NCBI RefSeq assembly: GCF_024138395.1
Contig: NZ_JAMYDU010000004.1
Span: 124,001 to 188,000 of the forward strand
Origin: Pseudomonas mandelii
GTDB taxonomy: Bacteria; Pseudomonadota; Gammaproteobacteria; Pseudomonadales; Pseudomonadaceae
DNA: 64,000 nucleotides
Reading direction: 5' to 3'
A program made the translations under genes and the position numbers. This document shows, piece by piece, positions 8,715 through 19,100 of this stretch (the stretch's first letter is position 1; every line of letters starts with the position of its first letter). The notes below the pieces were generated by a model. The model had not been told where the DNA came from. It saw only the letters and a program-made list of their open reading frames with translations, and searched no databases.

Positions 8715-9665
8715 ATGCCTGCAACTGAATCATTGAATAAAATTACTGATACGTGGTATGCCAAAGCGACCGTACGCTCAACACCTCGCATCTGTGTTCC
8801 GGACTACAGCAGTGATCAACTGATTTACCCTGTTGCCCGCTGTTCCATTTGCGAGCATCCGCTTATAACGGCGCTGGGGAGCGAGGCCCGCTCTTACATA
8901 CTAACGCAAGCCGCCTATCAATTTCTTTACGGCGTGGGCCTGCTCGAAACCAAGTTTGTCATTCAATGCTGCCTGAACATGCTTCATAACCATATCCAGG
9001 GCATCAGTGACGCTGCAAAGCTACAAGCACTGACCGTTATCATCGATGAGGGTTATCACGCTCATGTCGCACTTGACTACATCGTCCAGATGAAGACAAA
9101 GAGTGCGATTGAACCGCTGGAAATTCCTCAAACCAACCGTAAGCTTGATGCCACCGCACGCGCTTATGCGTCATTACCGCCCGAAATGCGCATGGACTTC
9201 CAACTTCTGGCCGTCACTATTGCCGAAAATGTGCTGACCGATGAAGTGGCGAATCTGGGCCGTGAGCGCGAACTGGCTCAATCCTTTACCACGCTAATGA
9301 TGGACCATGTTCGTGATGAGGGCAGGCACTCGCGTTTCTTTGCCGATCTTATGAAGGAACGCTGGCCGCAACTGCCTCCTGCCACACAAGAGCGATTTGG
9401 CACGATGCTCCCAGCTTATTTGGATGACTTCCTTGGGGCCGATTTGAGCCGGCGCTTCGAGCGAATGATTCTGGCGAACTGCGGTCTTACCGATGTTCAG
9501 GCAGAACAGGTAATTACTGAGTCCGACCCGCACTTCTCAACGGATCAGGAACGTATGAAAAAGTCCATCTTGCAGCGCATTTACCGGCTGCTTAAACAGA
9601 TTGGCATATTGGAATTGGACACGGTTAAAGATGCCTTCTCGGATCGTAACTACGTCACGACTTGA
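8715..9665 (+). CDS. obaC: AurF-like diiron N-oxygenase (amine to nitro), obafluorin pathway
   Basis: Members of this family (AurF, CmlI) use a diiron-oxo centre to oxidise an aryl amine to a nitro group. In obafluorin synthesis the step gives the 4-nitrophenyl unit. The 316-residue protein shows the helical-bundle iron ligands: 'DEGYHAHVALDY' (Glu, His), 'AENVLTDEVANL' (Glu) and 'RDEGRHSRFFADL' (Glu, His). The ATG has GGAG upstream. It is the first structural gene behind luxI, and the PabA-like gene follows after 25 bp. Substrate (4-aminophenylpyruvate or a later amine) is taken from the known pathway, not from the sequence. Confidence 0.88.
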   Translation: MPATESLNKITDTWYAKATVRSTPRICVPDYSSDQLIYPVARCSICEHPLITALGSEARSYILTQAAYQFLYGVGLLETKFVIQCCLNMLHNHIQGISDAAKLQALTVIIDEGYHAHVALDYIVQMKTKSAIEPLEIPQTNRKLDATARAYASLPPEMRMDFQLLAVTIAENVLTDEVANLGRERELAQSFTTLMMDHVRDEGRHSRFFADLMKERWPQLPPATQERFGTMLPAYLDDFLGADLSRRFERMILANCGLTDVQAEQVITESDPHFSTDQERMKKSILQRIYRLLKQIGILELDTVKDAFSDRNYVTT

Positions 9666-9690
9666 GCATTCAGAACCGAGAGCCCACCCC

Positions 9691-10290
9691 ATGTTCAAGA
9701 CCTTGATAATAGATAACTTCGATTCTTTCACTTACAACCTCTATCAATACATGGGGCAAGTGTCTGGCGAAGAACCTGATGTCATCACCAATGATGCTTC
9801 ACCCCACGATATTGAGCTGGCTCGCTACGACTGCATCATTGTTTCGCCAGGCCCCGGCACCCCCACGCGGCGTGTCGATGTCGGCATCAGTGAAGACGTG
9901 ATTCGTGATGCCCATGTTCCTTTGCTGGGGGTTTGCCTTGGCCATCAATGCATCGCGCACGTGCATGGCATGGAAGTGAGCCACGCACCGGAACCCATGC
10001 ACGGCCGGGTTCGGCGTATACGCCACAACAATGAAGGGGTCTTCAAGGGCTTGCCCCTCGACATGCCGGTGGTTCGCTATCACTCGCTGGTGGTCCAGTC
10101 GCTCAAAAGTCCTTTTGAGCTCAGCGCCTGGGACGAGAACGGCATGATTCATGGCATTCGCCATAAAGAGCGCCCGCTCTATGGCATCCAGTTCCACCCT
10201 GAATCCATATGCACTGACTCCGGACTTGACCTGTTGCGCAACTTTCGAGACATCGCGCATCGGCACAAGCTCGACCGTCTACCCCGCTAA
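9691..10290 (+). CDS. obaD: Glutamine amidotransferase subunit of aminodeoxychorismate synthase (PabA-like)
   Basis: This protein releases ammonia from glutamine and passes it to the PabB-like partner encoded next. The 199-residue class I amidotransferase has 'LIIDNFDSFTYNLYQY' at the start, the oxyanion strand 'VSPGPGTP', the nucleophile elbow 'GVCLGHQ' (Cys82) and the His-Glu pair in 'GIQFHPES'. In actinobacterial PapA the two subunits are fused; here they are separate genes 40 bp apart. The ATG at this position is preferred because it begins the conserved first strand; the longer frame from 9601 overlaps obaC. The letter follows the gene order of the obafluorin cluster. Confidence 0.88.
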   Translation: MFKTLIIDNFDSFTYNLYQYMGQVSGEEPDVITNDASPHDIELARYDCIIVSPGPGTPTRRVDVGISEDVIRDAHVPLLGVCLGHQCIAHVHGMEVSHAPEPMHGRVRRIRHNNEGVFKGLPLDMPVVRYHSLVVQSLKSPFELSAWDENGMIHGIRHKERPLYGIQFHPESICTDSGLDLLRNFRDIAHRHKLDRLPR

Positions 10291-10330
10291 ACCTGCCGTT
10301 ATCCGGCATCACAATTATCAGGAGGGGGCA

Positions 10331-11791
10331 ATGACGACCTTTCAAGTCGAAGTCAGAGCGCTCGAATGCAATCCCGATCCGTTGCGTGTGTTTCGCAGCG
10401 AATTTCTCGCCTCATCACGCCATTTCTTTTTAGAAAGCAGTGTCGTCAAACCCGGCTTTTCTCGCTTTTCATTCATGGGCGACTCCCATGGCCGCTGGGC
10501 GGAAACGATCACCTATGACAAGTCCTCACGCAGCGCTTGTATTGAACGCAGCGACGGCTTCACCCGGGAAGCCACGCCTGACTTCTTTCAACTGATGGCG
10601 TCCCGGCTGACCCGATACCGCTGCGAACACCAGCACCTTCTGCCGTTCGATTTCAACCTGGGGTATGTCGGCCTGCTGGGCTACGAGCTCAAGAGTGAAA
10701 CGATCGGTGCCGATGCCTATGCATCCCACTCCCACGACGCGGCGTTCATCCTGGCCACGCGCATGATTGCGTTCGATCATGCCGAACAGCGCTGCTATCT
10801 GTTGTACCTCGTCCAGGACGATCAAGACCGCCAGCATGCGGCGCTTTGGTTCGATGAGATGCAGGAGCGGCTACAGAACCAACCGGCGGCGCCTGAACCG
10901 ACACCCCGTCAGCGCAGGCTGTCGCTGCCTCAGGTCGAGGAGTGGATTGAGCAGCACGCCACCATGCGCCACTCAAAGCAGCGTTACATTGCCAAGATCC
11001 ATGAAGCCCAACGAGAGATCATCGACGGCGAGACCTATGAGGTCTGCCTGACCAATTTGATTGAGTTTCCTTTCTGCGACTCGCCGTTCGAACTCTACTG
11101 CGTGATGCGCGAGCTGACCCCCGCCCCCCACGCGGGCTACTTCGCGATCCCGGACTTTCATCTCGTCAGTTCGTCGCCTGAGCGGTTTCTCAAAATTGAC
11201 AACCATCGGCAGGTGCAGGCCAAACCGATCAAGGGCACCCGACCTCGCGGGCGCTCGCCGCAAGAAGATGCACAGTTGATAGAGCAGATGCGTGGCGATG
11301 AAAAGGATCGGGCGGAAAACCTGATGATCGTCGATCTGTTGCGCAACGACCTGGGCCAGGTCTGCACCATCGGTTCGGTCCATGTGCCGGCATTGTTCGA
11401 CGTGGAAACCTACTCCCACGTCCACCAACTCGTTTCCACCATTAGCGGGCAGTTGAAGGCGTCGGTCAGTTCGATTGACTGCGTACGTGCCACGTTCCCG
11501 GGTGGCTCGATGACCGGGGCGCCGAAGAAACGCACGATGGAGATCATCGACCGCCTCGAAGAAGGTCCACGCGGCGCCTACTCCGGCTCGCTCGGCTGGT
11601 TTGGCCTGGGCGGGGCATGCGACCTCAACATCATGATCCGCTCGATCACCGTAGATGCCCAAATCGCCCGCTTCGGCGTGGGGGGAGCGATCACATCGCT
11701 CTCCGACCCGTTGGGCGAGTACATCGAAACCATCGTCAAGGCCAGCGGCGTTGTCGAGGCCGTCACGCAACTGAGGAGCACACCACTATGA
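10331..11791 (+). CDS. obaE: 4-amino-4-deoxychorismate synthase component I (PabB/PapA type)
   Basis: It converts chorismate plus ammonia into 4-amino-4-deoxychorismate. The 486-residue protein has the chorismate-binding fold in its C-terminal 270 residues. Signatures are 'GETYEVCLTNL', 'SSSPERFLKI', 'KPIKGTRPRG' (with the catalytic Lys), 'ENLMIVDLLRNDLG', 'FPGGSMTGAPKKRTMEII' and 'GAYSGSLGWFG'. AGGAGG lies directly before the ATG. No pyridoxal-lyase part is attached, so the product is kept as aminodeoxychorismate for the next enzyme rather than turned into p-aminobenzoate. It ends in an ATGA overlap with the mutase/dehydrogenase gene. Confidence 0.9.
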   Translation: MTTFQVEVRALECNPDPLRVFRSEFLASSRHFFLESSVVKPGFSRFSFMGDSHGRWAETITYDKSSRSACIERSDGFTREATPDFFQLMASRLTRYRCEHQHLLPFDFNLGYVGLLGYELKSETIGADAYASHSHDAAFILATRMIAFDHAEQRCYLLYLVQDDQDRQHAALWFDEMQERLQNQPAAPEPTPRQRRLSLPQVEEWIEQHATMRHSKQRYIAKIHEAQREIIDGETYEVCLTNLIEFPFCDSPFELYCVMRELTPAPHAGYFAIPDFHLVSSSPERFLKIDNHRQVQAKPIKGTRPRGRSPQEDAQLIEQMRGDEKDRAENLMIVDLLRNDLGQVCTIGSVHVPALFDVETYSHVHQLVSTISGQLKASVSSIDCVRATFPGGSMTGAPKKRTMEIIDRLEEGPRGAYSGSLGWFGLGGACDLNIMIRSITVDAQIARFGVGGAITSLSDPLGEYIETIVKASGVVEAVTQLRSTPL

Positions 11792-13062
11792 GTTCAGTTA
11801 CCTCGCAACAGCCGCGCCATGCCGTCGTGGTCGGTGTACTGGGATCAATCGGCCAACTACTCGCTCGCCAATTAGCGATCGCAGGTTATGCCGTCACTGG
11901 CCTCGATATCGCGGCGCCCAGCGACAGCCTGGCGGACAACGCCCACTCCCTCAGAGTACTTCAAGCCGACGTCCTGTCCCCTTCAAACCAGGTCAAGGCC
12001 GAGCTCGGCACCGCCGACATTCTGGTCTTGGCGCTGGCACAAAACGTACTGATAAAAGCCCTGCCCGTGCTGGCGCCCCACCTGCGTTCCGACTGCCTGA
12101 TCGTTGACACCCTGTCGATCAAAAGCGAGTTCTCGGCATTCGTGGACCAGTCCAATCTCAAGCAGCCCATGGTCGGCATCAATCCGATGTTTTCCGGGGA
12201 CCTGGCCCCGGCCGGCAGACCGGTGGCACTGGTGTCTTACCGTGGCGGTGACGCCGTGGTCGGCTTACTTGAGTGGCTTCGAGCCTGGCCGGTCAGCGTG
12301 TTCGAGATGACGCCCTCCGAACATGACCGGACCATGGCGCTGTTGCAGACACTGGGACACGCACTGGTCACCGGATTCGGCTTGACGCTGGACGAGTCCA
12401 GCGCCCCACTGGCGGACCTGCTTGAACTCGCACCGCCACCGTTCAAGGTCATGCTCTCGCTGCTGGCGCGCATGACGCAAAACCATCCTGACGTCTACTG
12501 GGAAATCCAATCGCACAACCCGTACTCCCAGGAAATACGGACCCGGATGCTGGCTCAGTTGAGCCGGCTGGATGTGATGGTCAATACCGGCTCGCGCCTG
12601 GACTACCACCTGTCGATGGCGGTGTTGAGAAATGCCTTGGCCCCCCTGAATCCGGGCCTGGGAGACACCAGCCGCAAGATCTTCGAACTGATCAACGAGC
12701 GGCCCGTAAACACCGAGGCATCCCGGCAGAACCTGGGGGATTTTCGTAGCCGCATCGACCGTATCGACGATCAGTTGGTGGACCTGCTCGGCCAGCGGCT
12801 GCAGCTCATTCGGGAGGTGGCCCAGAGCAAGAAAGATAACCAGACCGCCGTCATGCAACCCGATCGTGTGCTGCAAGTGATTGAGCGTTGCAAGGCTCGC
12901 GGCCGAGCGCAGCACATCCGCGAAGAGCTTATCGAGCAGCTTTACGGGCTGATCATCGGTGAAGCCTGCCAGATCGAATATGACGTCGTCGGCGGCCCCC
13001 GTGAGTCGCTTTTCGAAGCCAGCCCCTCAGCCTTCACCTCAACCGCAGAGAGCCTCCAATGA
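11788..13062 (+). CDS. obaF: Fused prephenate-type dehydrogenase and chorismate mutase (PapC-PapB type)
   Basis: The 424-residue protein joins two enzymes. Residues about 10-290 form a prephenate dehydrogenase-like Rossmann domain ('AVVVGVLGSIGQLLARQLAI', 'VDTLSIKSEF', 'GINPMFSGDLAPAGRPVALV'). Residues about 310-400 form an AroQ-type chorismate mutase ('RSRIDRIDDQLVDLLGQRLQ'). With 4-amino-4-deoxychorismate as substrate the pair gives 4-aminophenylpyruvate. The order dehydrogenase-then-mutase is the reverse of the enterobacterial T-protein TyrA. In Streptomyces the two activities (PapB, PapC) are separate. It has ATGA overlaps with both neighbours, implying coupled translation. Confidence 0.87.
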   Translation: MSSVTSQQPRHAVVVGVLGSIGQLLARQLAIAGYAVTGLDIAAPSDSLADNAHSLRVLQADVLSPSNQVKAELGTADILVLALAQNVLIKALPVLAPHLRSDCLIVDTLSIKSEFSAFVDQSNLKQPMVGINPMFSGDLAPAGRPVALVSYRGGDAVVGLLEWLRAWPVSVFEMTPSEHDRTMALLQTLGHALVTGFGLTLDESSAPLADLLELAPPPFKVMLSLLARMTQNHPDVYWEIQSHNPYSQEIRTRMLAQLSRLDVMVNTGSRLDYHLSMAVLRNALAPLNPGLGDTSRKIFELINERPVNTEASRQNLGDFRSRIDRIDDQLVDLLGQRLQLIREVAQSKKDNQTAVMQPDRVLQVIERCKARGRAQHIREELIEQLYGLIIGEACQIEYDVVGGPRESLFEASPSAFTSTAESLQ

Positions 13063-14381
13063 GCAATGTAAAACAACAAACTGTCCAGATCGTCGACTGG
13101 TTGAGCTCCACGCTGGAAAAAGATCACCAATACCGGGAAGACAGCCTGAGCCTGACCGCGAACGAAAACTACCCCAGCGCCCTGGTCCGCCTGACGTCCG
13201 GCTCCACCGCCGGGGCGTTCTACCACTGCTCCTTTCCCTTTGCAGTGCCGGCAGGCGAGTGGCACTTCCCGGAACCTGGGCATATGAATGAGATCGCCGA
13301 TCAAGTACGCGCCCTGGGCAAATCCCTGATCGGTGCACAGGCATTTGACTGGCGCCCCAACGGTGGCTCCACGGCTGAGCAAGCATTGATGCTGGCCGCC
13401 TGCAAGCCCGGCGAAGGATTCGTCCACTTTGCCCACCGAGACGGCGGTCACTTTGCACTCGAAAGCCTCGCCCAGAAAATGGGCATCGAGATCTTTCACC
13501 TCCCCGTGGACCCGACCAGCCTGCTGATTGACGTAGCGAAGCTTGATCACTTGGTAAGGCGCAACCCCCACATCCGGATCGTCATTCTCGATCAGTCGTT
13601 CAAACTGCGCTGGCAGCCACTGGATGAGATCCGCAGTGTCCTGCCGGATTCATGCACCCTGACGTACGACATGAGCCACGACGGCGGCCTGATCATGGGC
13701 GGCGTCTTTGATTCACCGCTCAACTGCGGTGCCGACGTGGTCCACGGCAACACACACAAGACAATTCCTGGCCCGCAAAAAGGCTACATCGGCTTCAAGT
13801 CCGACCAGCATCCGTTGCTGGTCGATACTTCGCTGTGGGTCTGTCCTCACCTGCAGAGCAACTGTCACGCCGAACAGTTGCCACCGATGTGGGTAGCATT
13901 CAAAGAGATGGAAGTGTTCGGTCGCGACTACGCCGCCCAAATCGTCAGTAACGCCAAGACGCTGGCCCGTCATCTGCACGAATTGGGGCTGGATGTGACT
14001 GGGGAATCGTTCGGTTTCACCCAGACCCACCAAGTTCATTTCGCGGTGGGTGACCTGCAAAAAGCCCTCGACCTGTGCGTCAACAGCCTGCACGCCGGCG
14101 GCATTCGCTCCACCAACATCGAGATTCCGGGCAAGCCCGGTGTGCACGGTATCCGCCTGGGGGTTCAGGCCATGACCCGACGCGGCATGAAAGAGAAAGA
14201 CTTCGAAGTGGTCGCTCGCTTTATCGCGGACTTGTACTTCAAAAAGACCGAACCTGCCCGGGTAGCCTTGCAGATCAAAGAGTTCCTGCAAGCCTTCCCG
14301 CTCGCCCCCCTGGCTTACTCCTTCGACAATTATCTGGACGAGGAGCTGCTCGCAACGGTCTACCGGGGGACTCAGCGATGA
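13059..14381 (+). CDS. obaG: L-threonine transaldolase (PLP-dependent, SHMT-like)
   Basis: ObaG joins 4-nitrophenylacetaldehyde to the glycyl unit of L-threonine, releasing acetaldehyde and giving the beta-hydroxy-alpha-amino acid of obafluorin. The 440-residue protein has the serine hydroxymethyltransferase fold. The PLP lysine is in 'HGNTHKTIPGPQKG' (Lys234), and the aspartate that binds the pyridine ring is in 'TYDMSHDGGL'. The usual SHMT folate-binding features are not apparent to me. Neighbours are joined by ATGA overlaps: the mutase/dehydrogenase upstream and the decarboxylase that makes its aldehyde partner downstream. Confidence 0.92.
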   Translation: MSNVKQQTVQIVDWLSSTLEKDHQYREDSLSLTANENYPSALVRLTSGSTAGAFYHCSFPFAVPAGEWHFPEPGHMNEIADQVRALGKSLIGAQAFDWRPNGGSTAEQALMLAACKPGEGFVHFAHRDGGHFALESLAQKMGIEIFHLPVDPTSLLIDVAKLDHLVRRNPHIRIVILDQSFKLRWQPLDEIRSVLPDSCTLTYDMSHDGGLIMGGVFDSPLNCGADVVHGNTHKTIPGPQKGYIGFKSDQHPLLVDTSLWVCPHLQSNCHAEQLPPMWVAFKEMEVFGRDYAAQIVSNAKTLARHLHELGLDVTGESFGFTQTHQVHFAVGDLQKALDLCVNSLHAGGIRSTNIEIPGKPGVHGIRLGVQAMTRRGMKEKDFEVVARFIADLYFKKTEPARVALQIKEFLQAFPLAPLAYSFDNYLDEELLATVYRGTQR

Positions 14382-16081
14382 CGAACCTTCCGACCGCCAA
14401 CATTAACCTGACCTCTCTGGAGGTCAGCCTGGGGGATCTGGTTGGCCGGGTGTTGGTGGAGAGCGGCATCGTCGATCTCTTTTGCATTCCCGGCGATTTC
14501 ACCATGCAGCTTTCGCGCGAGCTGCTCACCACTCCCGGGCTTGCACTGCGGACCATGTCCCATGAGTACGGCACCACCCTGGCCGCACTGGGTTATGCCG
14601 TCGGAAAGGGTGTTCCCGGCGCCGTGTGCTTCACCTATGGGGTCGGCGTACTGAATGCGACCAATGCGATCGCCCAGGCTTATGTGGAGCGGGTTCCGCT
14701 GCTGGTGTTGTCAGGCTCGCCGGGCGCCCGTGAACGCCAGGCGCCGATTTTTCTGCACCACACGATCGTCGACCATCAAACCCAGTACCGCATCATGAAG
14801 GAGATCACGGTGCATCAGGTCTGTGTGACAGACCCCCATCAGGCCCTGGAGCAAATTCGCGAGGCCGTCACCCTGGCCATCGCGCACTCAAGGCCGGTGT
14901 ACATCGAAATCCCAAGGGATCTTTTTCAGACGCGAGTACGCTACACCCCCGCCCGCCGGGTGTCCCTCGAACCCGCGATACGCTACAGCCATGCCGCCCG
15001 CCAAGCCGCAGAACAGGCCTATGCCCTGGTTCGCAAGGCCCGCGAACCCGTCTTCGTTCCCGGACTTGAGCTCAAGCGCCGTGGGTTGACGGATTTGGCC
15101 ATGCGGGTGTGCGAACGGCTGGCCATGCCCTGGGTTGCAACGCCGATGTCCCGTGGCGGCATCCCCATCTCGCATCCCAATTACCGCGGTATTTACGCAG
15201 GCCCTGCGTCACCTTCGCGGGTGACCCGAGACCTGCTGGCCAGATGTGACGTACTGATGTTGATCGGCGAGCCCAACTCGGACGTCAACATGGGCATCGC
15301 GAGCCATATTGCCCGTGGCCGTTTGATTCATGCCGATGACGGCAAAATCATCGTCGGCCGTCAGCGCTTCAACGCGTCCACGGCCGAGTTCCTTATTGCT
15401 TTCGCCGAGCTGATCAGCACTGTCAAACCTTCTCTGGCGCCGCTGTCCGAGGAGCAAAAAGCCTTCGTAGTACCGGCACCCAGTACCCACTATCCGCTGG
15501 AAGAAGGCCCGCTGACGCCATTCGACATCATCAATGAGCTCAACCGTCATTTCGCGGCCAGCCCCGACACCCAATTGGTGGTCGATTGCGGGGATGTATT
15601 TTTCATGTCACTGGGCATGTTCCCTGCCGATGTCCTGACCTCGCCGCTGTACATGAGCATGGGCATCGCCGTCCCTGGCGCGATGGGTTACCAGTTGGGA
15701 ACCGGCAAGCGCCCCATCGTGCTGGTGGGCGACGGCGCCTTCCACATGACCGGCAATGAGTTGATGCGCGCCGCCAAATTCGGCCTGAGCCCCATCGTGA
15801 TCGTCCTGAACAATCAACGGTGGGCTTCGCTGTCCTCGGACACTGATGACATTGCACTCACCGAGCAACTACCTATGAGCTTTTCGGCCGCCGGCCTGTT
15901 CCTGCAAGTCCAGGCCTTCACCGCAACAACCGGTGGCGAATTGCGCCTGCGCCTAGCCGAAGCGCTGGGCATGGATAAGCCCGTGCTCATCGATGCGCAG
16001 GTCGACCCGGCCATGCGTTCCTATCTGTGTGAGCGTTTTTTTGACGCGGTAAAGAGCCAGCAGCACCTGCCCAAGGCATGA
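14378..16081 (+). CDS. obaH: Thiamine-diphosphate-dependent phenylpyruvate decarboxylase
   Basis: It decarboxylates 4-nitrophenylpyruvate to 4-nitrophenylacetaldehyde, the substrate of the transaldolase. The 567-residue protein has the three-domain plan of the pyruvate decarboxylase/acetolactate synthase family. The catalytic Glu is in 'MSHEYGTTLAALGYA', a central domain follows, and the ThDP/Mg motif runs from 'VGDGAFHMTGNELMRAA' to 'VIVLNN'. The start overlaps the obaG stop (ATGA). The next gene, the NRPS, begins 42 bp later with its own GGAG-type ribosome binding site. Confidence 0.9.
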   Translation: MTNLPTANINLTSLEVSLGDLVGRVLVESGIVDLFCIPGDFTMQLSRELLTTPGLALRTMSHEYGTTLAALGYAVGKGVPGAVCFTYGVGVLNATNAIAQAYVERVPLLVLSGSPGARERQAPIFLHHTIVDHQTQYRIMKEITVHQVCVTDPHQALEQIREAVTLAIAHSRPVYIEIPRDLFQTRVRYTPARRVSLEPAIRYSHAARQAAEQAYALVRKAREPVFVPGLELKRRGLTDLAMRVCERLAMPWVATPMSRGGIPISHPNYRGIYAGPASPSRVTRDLLARCDVLMLIGEPNSDVNMGIASHIARGRLIHADDGKIIVGRQRFNASTAEFLIAFAELISTVKPSLAPLSEEQKAFVVPAPSTHYPLEEGPLTPFDIINELNRHFAASPDTQLVVDCGDVFFMSLGMFPADVLTSPLYMSMGIAVPGAMGYQLGTGKRPIVLVGDGAFHMTGNELMRAAKFGLSPIVIVLNNQRWASLSSDTDDIALTEQLPMSFSAAGLFLQVQAFTATTGGELRLRLAEALGMDKPVLIDAQVDPAMRSYLCERFFDAVKSQQHLPKA

Positions 16082-16123
16082 CCCCTCTCGCACCCACCGT
16101 TTTCTACCGGAGTTAAAACTGGC

Positions 16124-19100
16124 ATGTCAGCCTCCTTCACCACGTCTTTGACATCTGCCCAGCAGTCGATCTGGATGGGACATCAATTCGATCCGCTGAG
16201 CCCCGCCTACAACGTTGCCAGCTATATCGAAATTAGCGGCAGCATTGATCAACAGCGCCTCCAGCGCGCCTTGCAAAAGGCCGTGGACGAGATCGAAGCC
16301 TTGCGAGCTCGATTTCATGAACATGACGACGCAGGCATCAGCGGTTTGACACAAACCGTGATGGCCGAGGCGACCGTCGATCTCACTCTGTTCGACCTGA
16401 CCGGCAACGGCGCCCCCAAAACCGCAGCGCGGGCCTGGATGGACAACGATGTCGCCCAACCCACCGACCTGGTGAACGGCCCTCTTTTCACCAGCGCATT
16501 GCTGCAAGTAGCGCCACAGGTCAGCTACTGGTATTTCAAGACCCACCACATCGCCATGGACGGTGTCGCGCTGTCCATGCTCTTCAAGCGAGTGGCCGAA
16601 CTTTACGGACAAACTCCGGGGCAATCATCGCCTTCGCCCTTTGGCAGCCTGCGCCAAGTGCTTGAGAATGAGCAGGCCTGGTGCGCCTCGTCGGCCTTTG
16701 AAGTGGACCGTGAATTCTGGCGCCAGCACTGTCAGGACATGGGTGAAGTCACCAGTTTCAGCAGTGAAGTGGCACAGCCTTCGCACCAGGCCATTCACTA
16801 TCGGCAATCACTGAACGATCAGGTCCTGGCTCGCCTGCGCGAACGGGCAGATGCCCTGGGTTCCCATTGGGTCAACCTGCTGCTCAGCGCCTTCGGGGCG
16901 TTTGTCGGGCGCAGCACCGGCTACCGTCAGGTGGTGGTCGGCCTGCCCATGATGAACCGCTTCGACACCGGCGCGGCCAACGTTCCCTGCACGCTGGCAA
17001 ACGTACTGCCGCTGCGTCTGGACATCAAACCGGGCGAGAGCGTCGAACAATTGCTGGCGGCTGTCGAAGCGCAATTGACCGGCCTGCGCGCTCATCAGCG
17101 TTACCGGGCCGAGGACATTCGCCGCGACTGTAATTTACTGGGGGAAAACCGGCGCCTGACCGGCCCGCAGATCAACATTGATTTTTTCTCCGCCGCCCTC
17201 TCGTTTGGCGGTATCCCGGGCCAGGTCCACGTCCTGAGTGCAGGCCCAGCGGACGATTTCTCGCTGCTGATCCAGACCCGCCCCGACGGCAACGCGCTGA
17301 ACATCATTGCGATGGCCAACCCTGCCCTTTACAGCCATGAAACCCTGCAACGGCACGTGCAACGTTTTGTCCGGTTTGTCGAGCGTTTTGCCGCAGCCAG
17401 CGACACCGCCCTCGGCTTGCTGGATGCCTACGATGAAGAAGATCCGGGTTTCGCTCAAGGCAACGCCTGTTTCGCACCTGAAGGTGATTCAAAAACGCCA
17501 CCGGTCACTTTGGTCGAACGATTCGAACAGGCCGTGCAATCAACACCGGACGCCCTTGCCCTGACACTCAACGGCGAACACCTGTCTTATCGGGTGCTGA
17601 ACGAGCGCGCCAATCGTCTCGCGCATTTGATCCGCAGCGAAGTCGCGCAGGTCGGTTCACAACCGATCGCCCTGTTGCTGGCCCGATCCGTCGACACCAT
17701 CGTCTGCATCCTGGGTGTCTTGAAGACAGGCGCCTATTACGTACCGCTGGATCCCGACGCGCCTGCCGAGCGTATCGAGACCATCCTCGACGACACGCGT
17801 CCCGCACTGGTGATCTGCGATCAGTCCAGCCGCGACCTGCTCGCCACGGCCTGTTCCCCGGTGTTGTCCATCGACGGGCCATCAACCCTGAATCGATTGC
17901 AGGAACAAACTGCCAGCAACCTGGACCACGGACCTCGCGCAGAGGACCTGGCCTATGTCATCTACACTTCAGGCTCGACCGGTAAACCCAAAGGGGTGTG
18001 CATCACGCACCACAACGTGGTCCGGCTGTTCTCCAGCACGCACCACTGGTTCGACTATCGCAACACCGACGTCTGGTCAGGCTGCCACGGATACATCTTC
18101 GATGCGTCGGTCTGGGAGATGTGGGGGGCCTTGCTCCATGGTGCCCGCCTGGTCCTGGTTCCGGTAGAAACGACCCGCGAGCCGGAAAAACTGCTCGAAT
18201 TGGTGGTCCGGGAACAGGTGACTGTCTTTGGCCAGATCCCCTCTGCGTTCTATCGCTTCATGGAAGCCGAAGCCGACCGTCCCGACCTGTCTGGTCAATT
18301 GAACCTGCGCTACCAGTGCTTCGGCGGCGAGGCACTGGATTTGAGCCGACTCAAGCCTTGGTTTGAACGGCACCCCGACAGCCGGACGACGTTGCTCAAC
18401 CTGTACGGCATTACCGAAACCACCATCAATGCAACCTATCAGTTCATCACCCGCGAACAGGTACTAGCCAATAACGGCAGCCTGATCGGCACGGTTTATG
18501 ACGACCTCGACATCAAAGTCCTGGACGATGCACTGCGCCCTGTGCCCGTGGGCAGTTATGGCGAGATGTATGTGCGCGGAGCCGGCCTCGCCCGTGGCTA
18601 CCTGAATCGTCGCGACCTCGACGCAACACGGTTCGTCGCCGATCCCTTCGGCGCCCCCGGAGCACGCATGTACCGCAGCGGAGACGTCGCGGCACTGCTT
18701 GACGGTGGTGTGCTGGAATACATCGGCCGGGCCGACCAACAGGTCAAAGTCCGCGGTTACCGCATTGAACTGGGCGAAATAGAAACCCACCTGCGCGGCC
18801 ATCCGGCGCTTTCCGATGCCATCGCACTGGTGGTCACCGATGCATCGGACGACCCTAAACTCGTCGCCCACGTCGTGCCCAATGCTTCCAGCACCTACGA
18901 GGACATTGACACCTCGGCGCTACGCGACTACCTGCGTGATCGCCTCCCGTCCTATATGGTGCCCAGCGCCATCGGCGTGCTGGAACGCCTGCCGGTGACG
19001 CTCAGCGGCAAGGTCGATCGCAAGGCCTTGCCCGCGATTGCGCTGTCGAGCTCGCGTCAGATCGAACCGGCCCGGGACGAACTGGACGAGCGTGTATTGG

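Noticed and set aside
12265..12915. 216-residue reverse frame inside obaF
   Set aside because: Shadow of the dehydrogenase-mutase gene, without recognisable motifs.
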